The translations under genes were made by a program, and so were the position numbers. A DNA stretch of 64,000 bases from CAVUAT01 sp963848045 (GTDB lineage: Bacteria > Actinomycetota > Thermoleophilia > Solirubrobacterales > 70-9), in the NCBI GenBank assembly GCA_963848045.1, contig CAWKCC010000001.1, positions 386,014 through 450,013 of the forward strand. The letters are read 5' to 3'. Below are positions 1 to 8,633 of the stretch, one piece after another. Positions within the stretch are counted from its first letter, which is position 1; every line of letters starts with the position of its first letter. Under the pieces are notes generated by a model that ran no database searches, was not told the origin of the DNA, and saw nothing but the letters and a program-made list of their open reading frames with translations.

Positions 1-737
1 CGCGAGCTCGCCAGCAGCCTGTTGGTCTCGACCGTGTTGGGATGGCGGCCGGCGTTGCCGAAGACCACGATTCGCCCCAGGGGCGCCAGGCAGGCGAGCT
101 CGGCCTCGAAGCCCGTGCCGCTCATGTGCAGCACGACGTCGACCGGCTTGCCTTCGTTGGCCTCGAGAATCGCTGCCTCGAGATCATCCGCCCGGGAGTC
201 GGCGGTTGCGTCGGCACCGAGCCTCGCCACCAGCTCGCGCTTCTCATCGCTGGAGGCCAGCCCGATCACGCGGGCGCCGGCGCGCTTGGCGAGCTGCACC
301 GCAAGGCTCCCGGTCCCCCCGGCCGCGGCCTCGATCGCGACGGCCTCCCCCTCCTGGATGTGCGCGCAGCGATGCAGCAGGCCATAGGCGGTCAGGCCCT
401 GGAGCAGCAGCCCGGCCGCCTGCTCGTCGGTAACCTCGTCGGGGACGGGGATCAGCCAGCCCTCGTTGACGGCGATCTTCTCCGCGTAGCCCCCACCCCC
501 CAGAAGCGCCGCGACGCGCCGGCCATCGGGCGTCGTGCCGGCGATCTCGCCCCCGGGGATCAGCGGCAGCGACTGCTCGGCCAGGTAGTCGTTCTGGATC
601 GCGTGCGTATCGGCGAAGTTGACGCCCGAGCGCACCACGTCGACCAGCACCTCGCCCTCGCCGGGCTCGGGGTCGGGCAGCTCGACCAGCCTCATCACCT
701 CGGGCCCGCCGAACTCCTCGATCTGAATAGCCTTCAC
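1..737 (-). CDS. NADPH:quinone reductase-like zinc-independent alcohol dehydrogenase (3' end outside window)
   Basis: Reading the minus strand from GTG 737 gives a medium-chain dehydrogenase/reductase: N-terminal GroES-like half (VKAIQIEEFGGPEV, then SGVNFADTHAIQNDY) and a Rossmann nucleotide-binding half with AAAGGTGSLAVQLAK. Family members (quinone oxidoreductase, zeta-crystallin-like) pass hydride from NADPH to quinones or enones in the cytoplasm. No zinc-binding cysteine cluster is visible. About 245 residues are present, so roughly the last 80 lie beyond position 1. The start fits a leaderless transcript because TATGTT lies 6 nt upstream. The real substrate cannot be read from sequence. 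Confidence 0.85.
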   Translation of the reverse strand, partial: MKAIQIEEFGGPEVMRLVELPDPEPGEGEVLVDVVRSGVNFADTHAIQNDYLAEQSLPLIPGGEIAGTTPDGRRVAALLGGGGYAEKIAVNEGWLIPVPDEVTDEQAAGLLLQGLTAYGLLHRCAHIQEGEAVAIEAAAGGTGSLAVQLAKRAGARVIGLASSDEKRELVARLGADATADSRADDLEAAILEANEGKPVDVVLHMSGTGFEAELACLAPLGRIVVFGNAGRHPNTVETNRLLASS

Positions 738-743
738 GTCCTC

Positions 744-749
744 AACATA
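744..749 (-). promoter_or_regulatory. -10 hexamer of a leaderless promoter (quinone reductase)
   Basis: TATGTT on the minus strand ends 6 nt before the GTG at 737. It matches the TANNNT-6/7-start pattern seen at twelve other genes here. Confidence 0.5.
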
Positions 750-796
750 CCGGCCAGCTCCACCACCGGCCACCTCGCGACGCCGATCCCGCCACC

Positions 797-829
797 TCCT
801 CGGGCTGCGACCCTGCGGGGGTGCGGGAT
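797..829. repeat. Diverged single copy resembling the core of the 74-bp repeat at 17.7-18 kb
   Basis: CCTCGGGCT, then CCCTGCGGGG, then TGCGGG occur in the same order and nearly the same spacing as in the tandem repeat at 17743-17982. It lies between the divergent quinone reductase and PfkB genes. The similarity is short and GC-rich, so chance is possible. Confidence 0.35.
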
Positions 830-872
830 GATCGGCCGACAGTCGTGGCCCCCTTTGAAAGGCGCTTTTCAG

Positions 873-1796
873 ATGTCGCTGACAGCTGTGGGTTCCATTG
901 CGTTTGACTCCGTACGCACGCCCTTCGGGGAGCGGGATCGGATGCTGGGCGGGTCGGCGGTGCATTTTGCGCTGGCCGCGAGCTTCTTCACCGAGGTCAG
1001 GATCGTGGGGCCGGTCGGTGACGACTTCGGCGACAGCGAGGTCTCGGTCCTCGACAGGCACGGAGTCGTCACCGAGGACATCGAGCGGGTCGCGGGCGGC
1101 GAGACCTTCTTCTGGCGCGGCCACTACGAGTACGACATGAACGTCGCCCACACCGAGGAGACCGAGCTCAACGTCTTCGCCGATTTCGACCCCAAGCTGT
1201 CCGAGTCCTCGCGGAGGGCCGAGACGCTGTTCTTGGGGAACATCCAGCCCGACCTCCAGCGCGGCGTTCGCAGGGAGTGCACGAGCTCCAAGTTCGTCGC
1301 GCTCGACTCGATGAACCTCTGGATCGACAACGAGCGCGATTCCCTGCTGGCCGCGATCCGCGAGACGGACTGCGTGCTGCTCAACGACGCCGAGATCAGG
1401 ATGCTGACCGGTGAGCCCAACCTCGCCCGTGCCGCAAGGGTGCTGATGGGCCTTGGGCCCAGCGTCGTGGTGGCCAAGCGGGGGGAGTACGGCGCAGCGC
1501 TGTTCACGGCAAGCGACTTCTTCGCGATCCCGGGCTACCTGCTCGAGGACGTTCGCGACCCCACCGGCGCCGGGGACAGCTTCGCGGGCGGCTTCCTCGG
1601 CTTCCTCGACGGCCAGCTCGCCTCGGGCCTCTCGCCGCTGGACATCGACGCCCTGCGCCGCTCGATGGCATACGGATCGGTGCTCGCCTCGTTCAACGTC
1701 GAGGACTTCGGCACCGAGAGGGTCGCCGAGCTGACCATGCCCGAGATCGAGCGCCGTCTGCGCGACTTCAAGCGCATCACCCATTTCGAGGTCTGA
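873..1796 (+). CDS. PfkB-family carbohydrate/nucleoside kinase
   Basis: 307 residues. An N-terminal GGSAVHFALA matches the PfkB substrate-binding region. The C-terminal signature DPTGAGDSFAGGF (about residues 230-242) carries the catalytic Asp and the anion hole. These ribokinase-fold enzymes phosphorylate sugars, nucleosides or related small molecules with ATP in the cytoplasm. ATG 873 was chosen because it begins the conserved first strand (MSLTAVGSIAFD); the open frame upstream is only the shadow of the divergent quinone reductase. No pathway partner is adjacent, so the substrate is unknown. The upstream gene is divergent and the gene is probably monocistronic. Confidence 0.88.
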   Translation: MSLTAVGSIAFDSVRTPFGERDRMLGGSAVHFALAASFFTEVRIVGPVGDDFGDSEVSVLDRHGVVTEDIERVAGGETFFWRGHYEYDMNVAHTEETELNVFADFDPKLSESSRRAETLFLGNIQPDLQRGVRRECTSSKFVALDSMNLWIDNERDSLLAAIRETDCVLLNDAEIRMLTGEPNLARAARVLMGLGPSVVVAKRGEYGAALFTASDFFAIPGYLLEDVRDPTGAGDSFAGGFLGFLDGQLASGLSPLDIDALRRSMAYGSVLASFNVEDFGTERVAELTMPEIERRLRDFKRITHFEV

Positions 1797-1809
1797 TCGA
1801 CCGGGCCGC

Positions 1810-2016
1810 TCAGCGCAGACGCGCCTCGTCGAGGTCGAGCCCGCGCTGCACCTTGCCGGGGTCCTCGATCGGCTCGCCCGCCTCGCCCCCCCGAGAGCAC
1901 GGCAGGGCAGCAGGCGAAGCGTGCCCGGTAGAGATCGCGCAGGCGCTCGAGGGACTCCTCGGGCAGGCCCTCTCGCTCGGCCTCCAGCTCGTCGAGGCGA
2001 TCGAGCGCGGCGGCGA
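1810..2016 (-). pseudogene. Possible broken small ORF, frameshifted at a C7 run
   Basis: On the minus strand one frame reads LAAALDRLDELEAEREG, continuing through ESLERLRDLYRARF. The natural continuation GEAGEPIEDPGKVQRG, ending at the stop at 1810-1812, is in another frame. The switch falls at a run of seven C residues near 1890. The charged helical text resembles C-terminal tails of some actinobacterial Na+/H+ antiporters. No start codon is visible and a TGA lies upstream in the first frame. It may be a gene remnant or chance coding-like text. Confidence 0.25.
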
Positions 2017-2019
2017 GTC

Positions 2020-2025
2020 TAGGAT
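2020..2025 (+). promoter_or_regulatory. -10 hexamer of a leaderless promoter (DsbA-like gene)
   Basis: TAGGAT followed by 6 nt and the GTG at 2032; no ribosome-binding site is present. Confidence 0.5.
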
Positions 2026-2031
2026 TGGGCC

Positions 2032-2553
2032 GTGAGCACCCCGGCGCTCAACCCGCCCCTGTCGGCCGAGGACCATGTCGAGGGCCCGCAGGGGGCGCCG
2101 CTGGAGCTGGTCATGTACGGCGACTTCCAGTGCCCCTATTGCGCCCCGGCCTACCCGATCGTCGCTCGCCTTCGCGGGCGGCTGGCCGACAGGCTGCTGT
2201 TCGCCTTCCGCCACTTCCCGCTGCGCGACGTCCATCCCGACGCTCAGCTCGCGGCCGAAGGCTCCGAGGCGGCCGCCGCGCAGGGCGCCTTCTGGCCCAT
2301 GCACGACCGCCTCTACGAGTCACGGGGCGCGCTCGGCCGCGACGACCTGGTCGCACATGCGGTGGCGCTCGGCCTCGACGCCGAGCGGGTGGGCGCCGAG
2401 CTCGACAGCTCGACCCATGCTCACCGCGTGCAGCGCGACCTCGCGGGCGGCGAGGGGAGCGGCGTCTCGGGAACGCCGGCCTTCTTCGTCAACGGACGCC
2501 TGCACGAGGGGCCGTTCGACGCGGGATCCCTGATGGCGGCCCTCGGCGCCTGA
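2032..2553 (+). CDS. DsbA/thioredoxin_4-family protein
   Basis: 173 residues with a thioredoxin-fold active site FQCPYC (about residues 33-38) and a cis-proline segment SGTPAFFVNGR near residue 148. It lacks a signal peptide or transmembrane helix. It resembles the thioredoxin-like domain that some actinobacterial NhaA antiporters carry at their C terminus (HVEGPQGAPLELVMYGDFQC), but here it is free-standing. A cytoplasmic dithiol/disulfide oxidoreductase is likely; the substrate is unknown. GTG 2032 is supported by TAGGAT 6 nt upstream. Confidence 0.85.
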   Translation: MSTPALNPPLSAEDHVEGPQGAPLELVMYGDFQCPYCAPAYPIVARLRGRLADRLLFAFRHFPLRDVHPDAQLAAEGSEAAAAQGAFWPMHDRLYESRGALGRDDLVAHAVALGLDAERVGAELDSSTHAHRVQRDLAGGEGSGVSGTPAFFVNGRLHEGPFDAGSLMAALGA

Positions 2554-2627
2554 CTGTCGGACGCGAGGTTGCTTCGGCTCCGTAAGATTGCGCATACGGA
2601 CTTCCCGGCGATTCAGGAGGCGTGGTG

Positions 2628-4022
<1,395 letters not shown>

Positions 4023-4035
4023 GGCCGCCGGCCGC

Positions 4036-4377
4036 GTGAGCTGGCGGCTCACACTCCGGCACGGCTCGAGGGTCGACAAGCAGGGCTTCACCTCCCTCGA
4101 CGACGCCCTCGCCGAGGCGCGCGCCCAGATCGACGCAACTCGGCGAGAGGGCCGCCTGGGCACCGTCAGCGCCTTCCGCGACTACTCGCCTGGGCAGCGG
4201 GTCCAGGTTCGCGCCGAGGTCTCGGAGAAGGGCCTGCTGCGTGGTCGAGAGGCGGGGATCGACCTGATGGGCAACGGCGATCTCGTCGCCTACTCGGGTG
4301 CGATCCGCAAGCGCCCGCTCGACGCCGACACGCTCGACGAGGCGATCGACGCTGTCCGAGCCGCGCTGGCCGGCTGA
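4036..4377 (+). CDS. Small protein of unknown function
   Basis: 113 residues starting at GTG 4036, 13 nt after the citrate synthase stop and so probably co-transcribed. It begins MSWRLTLRHGSRVDKQGF, is rich in Arg and Asp, and has no membrane segment or signal peptide. Helix-strand alternation (DDALAEARAQIDATRREG, then GQRVQVRAEVSEKG, then DEAIDAVRAALAG) suggests a compact alpha/beta cytoplasmic protein. Coding-like codon use and the tight spacing support a real gene. No family was recognised. Confidence 0.65.
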   Translation: MSWRLTLRHGSRVDKQGFTSLDDALAEARAQIDATRREGRLGTVSAFRDYSPGQRVQVRAEVSEKGLLRGREAGIDLMGNGDLVAYSGAIRKRPLDADTLDEAIDAVRAALAG

Positions 4378-4466
4378 CCCGGTTTCGCCGGCGGCCTCGG
4401 CGAGCTGTCCCGGCAGGGGCGGCGTGTGCAACCCCGCTTCGCCGCGGCCACGGGTTTTCGCGGCGA

Positions 4467-4472
4467 TAGCCT
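4467..4472 (+). promoter_or_regulatory. -10 hexamer of a leaderless promoter
   Basis: TAGCCT, 7 nt before GTG 4480. Confidence 0.5.
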
Positions 4473-4479
4473 GGGCGCG

Positions 4480-4788
4480 GTGGCGGACGATCCGATCCAG
4501 GGCAAGAGCGTCGAGGCGGGCCGCCGGGTTCGGCTTCCCGAGGCCGCCGAGCGGCCGATCGAGGTCTTCATCAACGGCACCGAACAGAAGGAGGGCCGCG
4601 ACTACATGGTCCGCGGTAACGAGATCCTCTTCTCGCGCCCTCTGATGAAGGAGCAGGTCAGCCGCGGACGATGGCTGGCGATGGCGCTCGGGCTGTTCGG
4701 CAGCTACGGCCGCAACGACAGCGTGGACCTCCACTTTCGCATGCGCGGCCGGACCAGGGTCATCTCGGAGGCCGAGATCCTGCCCTAG
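4480..4788 (+). CDS. Small protein of unknown function
   Basis: 102 residues from GTG 4480, the start set by TAGCCT 7 nt upstream. An in-frame GTG at 4426 would put the -10 inside the gene. The protein has strands (GRRVRLPEAAERPIEVFING), a conserved-looking EGRDYMVRGNEILFSRPL, a hydrophobic WLAMALGLFGSYG, then VDLHFRMRGRTRVIS. The DYxxxGNEIxF pattern is reminiscent of short beta-sandwich repeats in secreted proteins, but there is no signal peptide. No function is assigned. Confidence 0.65.
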   Translation: MADDPIQGKSVEAGRRVRLPEAAERPIEVFINGTEQKEGRDYMVRGNEILFSRPLMKEQVSRGRWLAMALGLFGSYGRNDSVDLHFRMRGRTRVISEAEILP

Positions 4789-4854
4789 GGCTCCTCAGCG
4801 CCCGGCCGGTCGCGGGATGGCCAGGGCTCCGCCCACCATCCGTGAAGTTGAGAG

Positions 4855-4939
4855 GCTCGCGCCTGCGAGCGGGAAGGCCCGTCGGGCCTGGAACGGCGTC
4901 CACCCCGATCGCTGGGTGGAGTCCGGTGAGATCGTCACC
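4855..4939. terminator. Four successive hairpins between convergent genes (probable bidirectional terminator)
   Basis: GCTCGC/GCGAGC (4855-4870), AGGCCC/GGGCCT (4875-4889, 3-nt loop), TCCACCC/GGGTGGA (4899-4920) and GGTGA/TCACC (4925-4939) stand in a row. There is no T tract. The position between the stops at 4788 (plus) and 4966 (minus) fits transcription termination or 3' end stabilisation. Confidence 0.5.
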
Positions 4940-4965
4940 ACCAGACTCGCTGCTCGCGGTGGGGC

Positions 4966-5994
4966 CTAGCCGGCCGCGGCCACGGGCGCTTCGGCGCCCA
5001 GGCCGACGAGATCGGCCACGCGCTCGCGGTGCTCGCGCGGGCTGCCGAGCATGCGGCCCGCGACGCGCGAGCGCTTCAGCCAGAACTGCAGGTCGTGCTC
5101 CCAGGTGAAGCCGATGCCGCCGAGCACCTGCAGCGCCGAGGCGCAGGTCTCCCATGCCGCGTCGGCCGCCCTGGCGCCGGCCATCGCCGCGGCCAGCGGC
5201 AGCGAGTCGGGCTCGGCGTCGGCCGCCCAGGCGGCGTAGTAGGCGAGCGAGCGCGACTCCTCGATCGCGAGCAGCATCCCGGCGCAGCGGTGCGAGACGG
5301 CCTGATATGCCCCGATCTGGCGGCCGAACTGCTGGCGCTCGCGCGCGTAGTCCACGGCCATCTCCATCGCACGCTGGCCGACTCCCGTCAGCTCCGAGGC
5401 GATCGCCACTGTGAGGCGATCGCGCCCGCCCTCCACGTCGCCCTCGAGGGGATTCCCGGCCGCGGCGGCGGCCGTGCCGTAGGAGCGGGTCGCATCGATC
5501 GTCTCGACCACGCTCAGGTCGAGATCGGCCGCCGGGGCGACCGTAGCGCCCTCTTCGTCGAAGATGACGGCGACGTCCGCTGTGGGCAGATCGCAGAAGA
5601 GAGCGCTCTCACCGTCGGGGCCGATCGCGCCGAAGGAGCCGGTCGCCTCACCGGAGGCCAGCTTCGGCAGCCACTCGGCTCGCTGCGCTTCGGATCCCGC
5701 CGCCGAGATCACGAGCGCGGCGCCGGCGCTGCCCAGCAACGGCGAGGGGGCGCAGGCGTAGCCGGACTGCTCGAGCAGCACCGCGAGCTCGACCATGCCG
5801 AGCCCCTGGCCCCCGTCCTGCTCGGAGATCGCGATCCCCGGCCAGCCGAGCTCGGCGAACTGCTGGTATAGCGCCTCGTCGTAGCTGCGTGCCTCGGCGA
5901 GCTGGCGCACCTTCTCGGGCTTGAAGCGCGAGGCTAGGAGATCCTTGGCTGTCCCCTGGATCTCGCGCTGCTCGTCGTTGAGGTCGAAGTCCAT
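4966..5994 (-). CDS. Acyl-CoA dehydrogenase, short subunit of a heteromeric pair
   Basis: 342 residues. N-terminal helical domain MDFDLNDEQREIQGTAKDLL, middle domain with SGEATGSFGAIGPDG, and C-terminal helical domain with DYARERQQFGRQIGAYQAVSH, the typical ACAD FAD/CoA segment. It ends with LQVLGGIGFTWEHDLQFWLKR. It is 13 nt downstream of a longer ACAD gene. Short plus long adjacent ACADs are typical of actinobacterial alpha2beta2 enzymes such as FadE pairs in steroid side-chain degradation, which dehydrogenate unusual acyl-CoAs. No other sterol gene is nearby, so the substrate is unknown. Electrons would go to ETF. Confidence 0.88.
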   Translation of the reverse strand: MDFDLNDEQREIQGTAKDLLASRFKPEKVRQLAEARSYDEALYQQFAELGWPGIAISEQDGGQGLGMVELAVLLEQSGYACAPSPLLGSAGAALVISAAGSEAQRAEWLPKLASGEATGSFGAIGPDGESALFCDLPTADVAVIFDEEGATVAPAADLDLSVVETIDATRSYGTAAAAAGNPLEGDVEGGRDRLTVAIASELTGVGQRAMEMAVDYARERQQFGRQIGAYQAVSHRCAGMLLAIEESRSLAYYAAWAADAEPDSLPLAAAMAGARAADAAWETCASALQVLGGIGFTWEHDLQFWLKRSRVAGRMLGSPREHRERVADLVGLGAEAPVAAAG

Positions 5995-6007
5995 GCGTCC
6001 TAGCCGG

Positions 6008-7147
6008 TCATCTGAGCTTGGGCAGGCCGAGAACCCGCTCGGCGATGATGTTCTGCAGCACCTCGGTGGTGCCGCCCTCGATCGAGTTGGCGCGCGTGCG
6101 CAACAGGCGATAGCTGAGGTCGCTGCCGACGGTGACCCCCTCGGGCCCGGCGATCTCGCTCGCCATCTCGGTCATCGCCTGCGCGTACTTCGCCCACTGA
6201 AGCTTGCCCAGCGAGCCCTCCGGGCCCGGGATCCCCGTTTTCATGGTCATCGTCAGCGAGCGCAGCGCGCCGAGGCGCATCGCCTCGATGCCCGTCTGCA
6301 GCTCGGCGACCTTCTGGCGGGCGATCGGGTCGTCTTCGAGCCCCTTCGCCCTGATCAGCTCCACCAGGTCCTCGAGCCCGCGCTGCAGGCCGATCACGGC
6401 GACCGCTCCCAGGCCCGCGCGCTCGAACATCAGCGTCGTGATCGCGACCTGCCAACCGCCGCCGACCTCGCCGACGATGTTCTCGTCGGAGACCTCGGCC
6501 TCCTCCATGAAGATCTCGTTGAACTCGGCCTCGCCGGTGATCTGCCGCAAGGGGCGCACATCGACGTTCGCCTGTTCCATGTCGAGGATGAAGTAGGTGA
6601 TGCCCTTGTGCTTTGGGGCGTCAGGGTCGGTGCGGGCGAGCAGCATGCACCACTTCGCCTCGTGGGCGTAGGTGGTCCAGACCTTCTGGCCGGTCACCTT
6701 CCAGCCCCCGTTCGACTTCACGGCGCGCGTCTTGAGCGAGGCGAGATCGGAGCCGGACTCGGGCTCCGAGAAGCCCTGGCACCAGATCTCCTCCCCCGAG
6801 AGGATCGGCTCGAGATATCGCTCCTTCTGCTCCGAGCTGCCGTGGGCGATCACCACCGGGCCGCCCATGACCAGGCCCAGGACGTTGGCGGGCATGGGCA
6901 CACGCTGCCGCCCCAGCTCCTCGTTGAAGATCGCCTGCTCGATCAGCGTGGCGCCCTTGCCGCCGAACTCCTCGGGCCAGGAGAGGCCGGCCCAGCCGGC
7001 CTCGTGCATCTGCTTCTGCCAGGCGCGGCGGAACTCGAACTCGGCCTGATCGTCACCCTCGGGTGCGGGCCCGGGGTGGTTGGCGCGCAGCCACTCCCGC
7101 ACCTCGTCGCGGAAGGCGGCCTCGGACTCGGTCAGGGTCAGATCCAC
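6008..7147 (-). CDS. Acyl-CoA dehydrogenase, long subunit of a heteromeric pair
   Basis: 379 residues. It contains GFSEPESGSDLASLKTRA (ACAD signature 1), GQKVWTTYAHEAKWCMLLAR in the middle domain, and the C-terminal IEGGTTEVLQNIIAERVLGLP. It is typical of the larger subunit of actinobacterial heteromeric ACADs. GTG 7147 is supported by TAGGCT 7 nt upstream, and a palindrome at 7171-7186 lies at the promoter. It is first gene of a two-gene unit with the short ACAD. Fatty, sterol-like or dicarboxylic acyl-CoA are all possible substrates. Confidence 0.9.
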   Translation of the reverse strand: MDLTLTESEAAFRDEVREWLRANHPGPAPEGDDQAEFEFRRAWQKQMHEAGWAGLSWPEEFGGKGATLIEQAIFNEELGRQRVPMPANVLGLVMGGPVVIAHGSSEQKERYLEPILSGEEIWCQGFSEPESGSDLASLKTRAVKSNGGWKVTGQKVWTTYAHEAKWCMLLARTDPDAPKHKGITYFILDMEQANVDVRPLRQITGEAEFNEIFMEEAEVSDENIVGEVGGGWQVAITTLMFERAGLGAVAVIGLQRGLEDLVELIRAKGLEDDPIARQKVAELQTGIEAMRLGALRSLTMTMKTGIPGPEGSLGKLQWAKYAQAMTEMASEIAGPEGVTVGSDLSYRLLRTRANSIEGGTTEVLQNIIAERVLGLPKLR

Positions 7148-7154
7148 GCTGCTG

Positions 7155-7160
7155 AGCCTA
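7155..7160 (-). promoter_or_regulatory. -10 hexamer of a leaderless promoter (ACAD pair)
   Basis: TAGGCT on the minus strand, 7 nt before GTG 7147. Confidence 0.5.
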
Positions 7161-7170
7161 TCGCCCCTGG

Positions 7171-7186
7171 CTGACCGGCCAGTCAG
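7171..7186. promoter_or_regulatory. Palindromic operator, TetR-type, before the ACAD pair
   Basis: A 16-bp inverted repeat, CTGAC and GTCAG flanking a GGCC centre, with one mismatched pair. It lies just upstream of the -10 at 7155-7160, between -10 and -35. Placement and form fit a repressor site; the regulator is not in the immediate neighbourhood. Confidence 0.5.
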
Positions 7187-7228
7187 ACGATGGTCAGCTG
7201 CGCTGCCCCTGGCCCCCGTCTGAGCAGT

Positions 7229-7251
7229 GGGTCCCGCTCCCCAGTGGGACC
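7229..7251. terminator. Hairpin downstream of the cupin gene
   Basis: GGTCCC at 7230-7235 pairs with GGGACC at 7246-7251 around a 10-nt loop. It lies just past the cupin stop (minus strand). A 7-bp direct repeat CAGTGGG overlaps both arms. There is no T tract. Confidence 0.35.
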
Positions 7252-7259
7252 GGGCTCGG

Positions 7260-7610
7260 TCAGGCGGCGTAGTCCTCGCTGCCCAAGATGTGCAGCGAGA
7301 CGTAGGGCTCGTCGCCGACGACCCAGCTGTCGTGGCCCGGGGGCACGTGGAAGAAGTCGCCGGGACCCATCACCCTCTCGGTGCCATCGTCCATCCTCGC
7401 CATCGCGCGCCCGCTCAGCACCAGACCGACATGCTCGACCCGGCAGGAGCTCTCGCCGGTCGCCGCCCCGACGTGCTCAGACCATCTCCAGCCCGGCTCG
7501 TAGGTGGCTCGGCCGAGCCTCATCGGGCCGACGCGGTAGGTCTCGAACCTGCCCTTCTCGAAGCTCCGGGTCTCGGACGGCGAGCCGAGGTTGACGAGAG
7601 TGAGATCCAC
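7260..7610 (-). CDS. Cupin-domain protein
   Basis: 116 residues forming one small beta-barrel cupin. Motif 1 is HVGLVLSGRAMARMDDG, with an upstream WSEHVGAATGESSCRVEH. Motif 2 is GPGDFFHVPPGHDSWVVGDEP, with the GDxxxxPxGH core. These domains usually bind a divalent metal or a small ligand in the cytoplasm. It follows the UbiA gene by 10 nt on the same strand and is probably the last gene of the 12.3-7.3 kb unit. A specific reaction cannot be assigned. Confidence 0.82.
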   Translation of the reverse strand: MDLTLVNLGSPSETRSFEKGRFETYRVGPMRLGRATYEPGWRWSEHVGAATGESSCRVEHVGLVLSGRAMARMDDGTERVMGPGDFFHVPPGHDSWVVGDEPYVSLHILGSEDYAA

Positions 7611-7620
7611 GGCGCCGCGA

Positions 7621-8568
7621 CTACTTGTAGACCGCCAGCAGGATCAGCGCCGAGGCCACCCAGACGACCGAGGCGCCGATCATCCCGTAGTCGCCCGTCA
7701 GGATCGAGGCGGTGGAGCGGCTGTCCTTGCGGTCGTAGATCAGGTAGAGGTACCGGAAGATCCCGTAGACCACGGCCGGCAGCGTGCCGAGCATCTTGGA
7801 GCCGATCAGGGGCGAGTTGACGGCGTAGATCGCGTAGCTCATCACGGTCGCCGCGGTCACCATCGCCACCGCCTGGTCCAGGAAGGGGATCGAGTAGTGC
7901 TCCAGCACCGGCCGGGTCGCGGTCCCCGCGTGCAGCTCGGAGGTCGCCTCCTGGCGGCGCTTGGTGAAGCCCAGGAACATCGCGACCATGCCGGTGCAGA
8001 GCAACAGGTAGGCGGAGGCGTCGGCGTCGACCGCGACGGCGCCCGCCAGCACCCGCAGCACGAACAGGCCGGCGATCGTCATCACGTCGAGGATCACCTC
8101 GGTCTTGAGCACATACGAGTAGAGCGTGGTGCCGATCCCGTAGGCCAGCACCAGGCCGGCTATCACCGGCCCCTCCGCGAGCAGCGAGCCGAGCAGGCCG
8201 ACGACCGCGAGGATCACGGCGAGGGTGATGGCGGCGCGAATGCCGAGCTCGCCGGCTGCGATCGGCCGGGTGCGCTTGGTGGGGTGCTGGCGGTCGAGCT
8301 CGGCGTCGTGGGAGTCGTTGACCAGGTAGCCGGCCGAGGCCACCGCGCAGAAGGCTAGAAAGGTGACCGTGGCGGCGAGGACCGCCTCGGGGTCGTCGAA
8401 CTGCCCGGAGAAGAGCAGCCCCGCGTAGACAAGGAGGTTCTTGATCCACTCCTTCGGCCGCATGGCCTTGATCGCGGCCCGCACGGGGCCGCGTCGCGGC
8501 TTCGGGGCCTGGCCGGTCGAGGAATCCCCCTCGCTCACGGCGGGCCTGTCGAGTGTGGCGCCCTCCAT
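7621..8568 (-). CDS. UbiA-family decaprenyl-phosphate phosphoribosyltransferase-like protein
   Basis: 315 residues, integral membrane. MRPKEWIKNLLVYAGLLFSG, followed by the Asp-rich motif NDSHDAELDRQHPTKRTRP, matches the mycobacterial enzyme that transfers 5-phosphoribosyl from PRPP to decaprenyl phosphate, the first step to the arabinose donor for cell-wall glycans. About nine hydrophobic segments follow, and the second Asp-containing loop is IYDRKDSRSTAS. It lies 65 nt after the AGPS-like gene. The other arabinan genes (DprE1/E2, Emb) are not visible here. A different prenyl or lipid acceptor is possible given the ether-lipid neighbours. Confidence 0.82.
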   Translation of the reverse strand: MEGATLDRPAVSEGDSSTGQAPKPRRGPVRAAIKAMRPKEWIKNLLVYAGLLFSGQFDDPEAVLAATVTFLAFCAVASAGYLVNDSHDAELDRQHPTKRTRPIAAGELGIRAAITLAVILAVVGLLGSLLAEGPVIAGLVLAYGIGTTLYSYVLKTEVILDVMTIAGLFVLRVLAGAVAVDADASAYLLLCTGMVAMFLGFTKRRQEATSELHAGTATRPVLEHYSIPFLDQAVAMVTAATVMSYAIYAVNSPLIGSKMLGTLPAVVYGIFRYLYLIYDRKDSRSTASILTGDYGMIGASVVWVASALILLAVYK

Positions 8569-8633
8569 GAAGTCAGCGAAGGTTAGGGGTCAGCGACGAA
8601 CCCGGCGGCCGAGAGCGTGCGGGCAGCAGAAGC

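Noticed and set aside
42..872. Upstream extension of the PfkB frame back to position 42
   Set aside because: It overlaps the divergent quinone reductase, and the PfkB fold starts at ATG 873.
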